A stretch of DNA of 64,000 nt from the NCBI GenBank assembly GCA_003864495.1, contig ML133421.1, forward strand, positions 1,674,001 to 1,738,000, in the 5' to 3' direction. This document shows positions 61,501 to 64,000 of the stretch, piece by piece. Positions within the stretch are counted from its first letter, which is position 1. The number at the start of each line of letters is the position of its first letter. The notes beneath the pieces are model-generated. The model searched no databases, had not been told where the DNA came from, and saw only the letters and a list, made by a program, of their open reading frames with translations. The stretch is from Nemopilema nomurai (Eukaryota; Cnidaria; Scyphozoa; Rhizostomeae; Rhizostomatidae). The translations under genes were made by a program, and so were the position numbers.

Positions 61501-63827
61501 CGTATAAAAAGATATGTATGTAACGCTGAGGAACCCTGTGCATTCATCAGCATTCGGTTTTCTAGATAAAACGGCCGGTCTACAGTCTTTTGAAAAGCTT
61601 CATTGCTTACATGACCCTTGATGCGGATAGAATGCTAATGAAGCACGCTGCAGAGTAATGGTTTATTGTCATTTACAATTACGATTTTTATATTAAATTA
61701 CCCTTCCCTTCCCCCCGGAATTAGCCCTAAATGTGTAGCATTGTTGTATAGGTATGTATTAGATTTTTTCATCTTACTTCGTGTGTCCATATTGATATCC
61801 ATTTGGTAGCTCATTTTTCATGTTCTGACAAATGCTCTCTGGGGTTAATTTCGTTTCCACCCCACAGATCTCCCAAAGCCAGATGCACCACCCCAGCCTG
61901 AAATCATGAGGGAAACGGTGAAGCCGACTTCAATGGTTGTTAAGCTGAAACCGATGGTGGCATTTTCCTTCACTGTAAGGTATAATGGCTTTTCGTAGTA
62001 TGGTATTACGCAGACATACAGTGAACAGCACCAAAAGGTTGGGGGGGGGGGGGTTGGAGATTAGGGGTGCGATGAACATTCTGTTGCAGCAAGCTTTGAT
62101 TTATTATTATTTAAAGTGAATTACCCATTTCACTTTTGAGAAAGCTGTCGCTTTAAACCAATCTTTTTGACAATCCTTCTCTTTTCGTTTTATTTTTGTT
62201 ACTTTTTTCTTGTTAAAGTTTATTTAAGTTATTGGCATATAAAATTTATTTGTTAAATTGGCATGGCAAGTTGTCGAGTAATACCCATCAACATATTTTA
62301 TTACATATTTATTTATATATATTTATTCATTTACCTAAGCCCTCGGTGAATTAGGTGCATTTGGTTGAACTGCAGTAATTCTCTTGTTGCCATTTTACGA
62401 GTTACCTTCCTCGTTCAATCAGCGTGTATCAAGTGATTGTGGAAGTCCTCAACGGAGGCGCACTGACGAGACGCGCGGTCAGTAGCATTCCTGAAAATGT
62501 GGGCAACTACACAACTGCAGCAAAGCATGGTGGGAAGTTTTACATCGCAGCGGAGTTCGAAGCGAACAATTTACCAGCCGAGTTTGTTCTTGGAAACGGG
62601 AAGGTATACAACGGCTACCACAATGCCCCCCTGAATCCAGAGACACTGTACAAAGTACACGTGCGAGCTGTTGCAGTGGACGGGAGTGGGGTATGTGAAA
62701 AAAACGGAACTTTGCCTATGTCAACCGAATGCTTTTCCACCAATACCCTCTTCATAAGTTATGCTCAATTTGGAAGTGCGCATCCAACACTTCGCCCAAC
62801 ATTTGTTTTTGCCTGTAGGATGAAATGTTGGATGCGTTTGACCAGGGCTTTACAAACATACCCGCGTGAATCTTTGATATATGCTGCAATGCAACACTCG
62901 GGTATCTAGATGCTCCAGAATAATGAATAGAAGACCGGCCCCGGGCTGAGACAGGCCTTTTTGGTATTTTAATTTGTTGACTGGTCTGTTGTGTCAGTTG
63001 GACGATTAACTGTTTTCCACAGCTTCATGCTCTATGAAACCTCGACACGGTTTGCCACTCATTGCAATAACCCGACCGTATATCCAACGCGTTCAAATCT
63101 TCAAGTGATTGCTGCAATGTCATTTCTTGTTTTCAGAACACAGTTTATGGTGAATCAACTTCAGTGAGCCTACCTCGAACTGGTACGAACCTTCTAATAT
63201 CCGATTACATGTGAATGTTAACGCGTATTTGGCTCCAGGCACAGCTTTGATGGGTCTTGTTCCTTAGTCGCGCCACACCAGAATACTATTAGGTCTTATT
63301 GATTTGGTGATGTTTTCACTCAAATAAAGCATGAAATCGCTTAAGCCCTTTTCTATCTAACACCCTTGCAGCTCAACATGGGCTCTAGGAAATGATTATG
63401 TACATGGAAGCAAAATTTGTTCTTACGCATGGCCACCAAGGCACGGCTTCGAATTTCTTGGAAATTTACCATACCCCTTTATGCCGCTGTTTGATTACAA
63501 GACCTCATTATGATCTTCATTGTGCTGTTTTCCATTGTCTCCTCCCTTATACATAATATGATTTGACTACCAATTAAATAGTTTAGCGGCTTTTCCTTCA
63601 GACTCAGGCTGTGCACACATGTCTTTAAACATAACTTTATCGTCGTATCATGTCAGTCTCTCCATCTTCACCGGCTTCTTTCTCAACGAGAGACGTCTCT
63701 TTATTTCAGCCGCAATGAAAACTGATTCCTCGAAAACCAAAGGAGTCCCGCTCCCGATCATCGCCGGCATCGCAGGGGCCTTGCTTATTCTGGTCATTCT
63801 TGTTGTCATCATCATTTTGTATCTGCG
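46507..63827 (+). CDS. Type I receptor: F5/8 C (discoidin) + ~11 FN3 + TM; probable receptor tyrosine phosphatase, 3' end outside window
   Basis: Exons: 46507-46564, 48358-48390, 48798-49072, 49571-49718, 51296-51571, 52353-52420, 52716-52935, 53425-53495, 53667-53886, 54337-54416, 54612-54837, 55814-55884, 56068-56299, 56790-57089, 57706-58017, 58511-58843, 59753-60040, 60713-60816, 61153-61330, 61868-61979, 62423-62690, 63137-63182, 63710-63827; about 1345 residues to the edge, frames all continuous. A signal peptide (1-20) is followed by a compact discoidin domain (about 31-165) with YLQVDLGREQVVTGIRTL and a final VYGC. Then come FN3 domains 1-10 (about 172-1164), most with the core Trp (VSWDAV, ITWT, IAWT, VRWK, VSWNRI, LNWFY, VSWSS, FSWEKP, VKWKRP). 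A membrane-proximal segment follows with FVLGNGKVYNGYHNAPLNP, a pattern known next to the membrane in receptor PTPs. The transmembrane helix is about 1322-1345. The cytoplasmic domain is not seen; a kinase or no enzyme domain remains possible. No family symbol is justified. Confidence 0.85.
46565..48357 (+). other. First intron of the receptor gene
   Basis: 1.8 kb, AT-rich, between the signal-peptide exon and exon 2. The only distinctive items are a 22-bp perfect palindrome at 47145-47166 and a short duplicated TTACAGAAAGTAA motif near 47230-47265. I see no gene inside it. Confidence 0.6.
47145..47166. repeat. 22-bp perfect palindrome
   Basis: AGAATTCTGAA followed by its exact reverse complement. 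There is no spacer, so it could extrude only a tight cruciform. No associated gene feature is visible. Confidence 0.9.
49719..51295 (+). other. Intron between the discoidin and FN3 parts of the receptor
   Basis: 1.6 kb without a recognisable exon. Frames at 49879-50106 (minus) and 50009-50299 (plus) are open for 75-96 codons but lack splice signals in phase with the receptor and resemble nothing known. It separates the ligand-binding-type domain from the FN3 array. Confidence 0.5.
55621..55683. repeat. 14-bp tandem repeat in receptor intron
   Basis: Four and a half copies of TGTGCCAAGGCGTT / TGTGCCAAGGCATT: the first two carry GT and the last two AT at the variable position. It lies in the intron before FN3 domain 5. 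Confidence 0.95.
60136..60286. repeat. Direct duplication of about 40 bp
   Basis: A TTTCA...CACGTGAAAAGGGATAAGCACTGC block near 60137-60175 recurs as CACGTGAAGAGGGATAGTC and ACTGC near 60258-60281, at about 85% identity by eye and 105-110 bp apart, inside the intron before FN3 domain 10. Each copy contains a CACGTG E-box. Confidence 0.6.
62041..62053. repeat. Homopolymer G run
   Basis: Thirteen G residues directly inside the receptor intron after the exon ending at 61979. Its length is uncertain because such runs are prone to assembly or sequencing error. Confidence 0.8.
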
Positions 63828-64000
63828 GTGAGTTGGCCACCACTGCTCGTCTCTCCCATCCTCAGAGCGATAGTTGACACAAAATTTCAAGGATCATTTT
63901 TGATGCAGTTATTCAAGCTCTGTTTCACCAGTTTAATCAGCTATCGTTTAGTGTGGTGATGATAATTGACAACACAACGCTTTTAAAATGATACACTTGG
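63828..64000 (+). other. Intron of the receptor gene running off the window
   Basis: The transmembrane exon ends at a good donor (CG followed by GTGAGT). No further exon is visible before the right edge, so the juxtamembrane and any catalytic exons lie beyond 64000. Confidence 0.8.

Overview
The window is nuclear DNA of an intron-rich animal, most likely a marine invertebrate and plausibly a non-bilaterian such as a cnidarian; the sequence alone does not settle the clade. The reasons are classic GT-AG introns of roughly 100-1500 bp, metazoan-only gene content (coronin 7, a transmembrane adenylyl cyclase of the type 9 kind, a discoidin/fibronectin-III receptor), AT-rich non-coding DNA, and several short DNA transposons of types common in marine invertebrates. 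No bacterial-style operon, CRISPR array or intact tRNA/rRNA gene is visible.

Layout. (1) 1-1468, minus: the first five coding exons of replication factor C subunit 3, cut by the left edge. (2) 2313-20423, plus: a complete 31-exon coronin 7, arranged head to head with RFC3 across an 844-bp gap that contains a perfect E2F-type site. (3) 20424-24419: intergenic, holding an internally deleted PIF/Harbinger transposon. (4) 24420-28109, plus: an uninterrupted 1229-codon adenylyl cyclase 9-like gene, followed by a 200-bp GGGA/GA tract. (5) 28463-34515: AT-rich intergenic DNA with one promoter-like spot near 32.2 kb. (6) 34680-41807, plus: complete ribophorin I (OST subunit 1) in 10 exons. (7) 41808-46506: intergenic and rich in short inverted-repeat transposons (43502-43723, 43900-44267, 45683-46072). 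(8) 46507 to beyond the right edge, plus: a large type I receptor with signal peptide, one compact discoidin (F5/8 C) domain, about eleven FN3 domains and a transmembrane helix. Its cytoplasmic part lies outside the window. The membrane-proximal FN3 segment resembles that of receptor tyrosine phosphatases.

The genes have no obvious common pathway (DNA replication clamp loading, actin/Golgi regulation, cAMP signalling, N-glycosylation, cell-surface adhesion/signalling). All exon models were built by hand from splice sites, reading-frame continuity and remembered family alignments. Edges are normally exact to the base, but RFC3 exon 3 and the CORO7 exon 27/28 junction carry some doubt.

The points most worth a second look are the receptor architecture, the intronless cyclase with a one-residue insertion beside its adenine-binding lysine, and a four-copy dispersed repeat with a conserved hairpin core.
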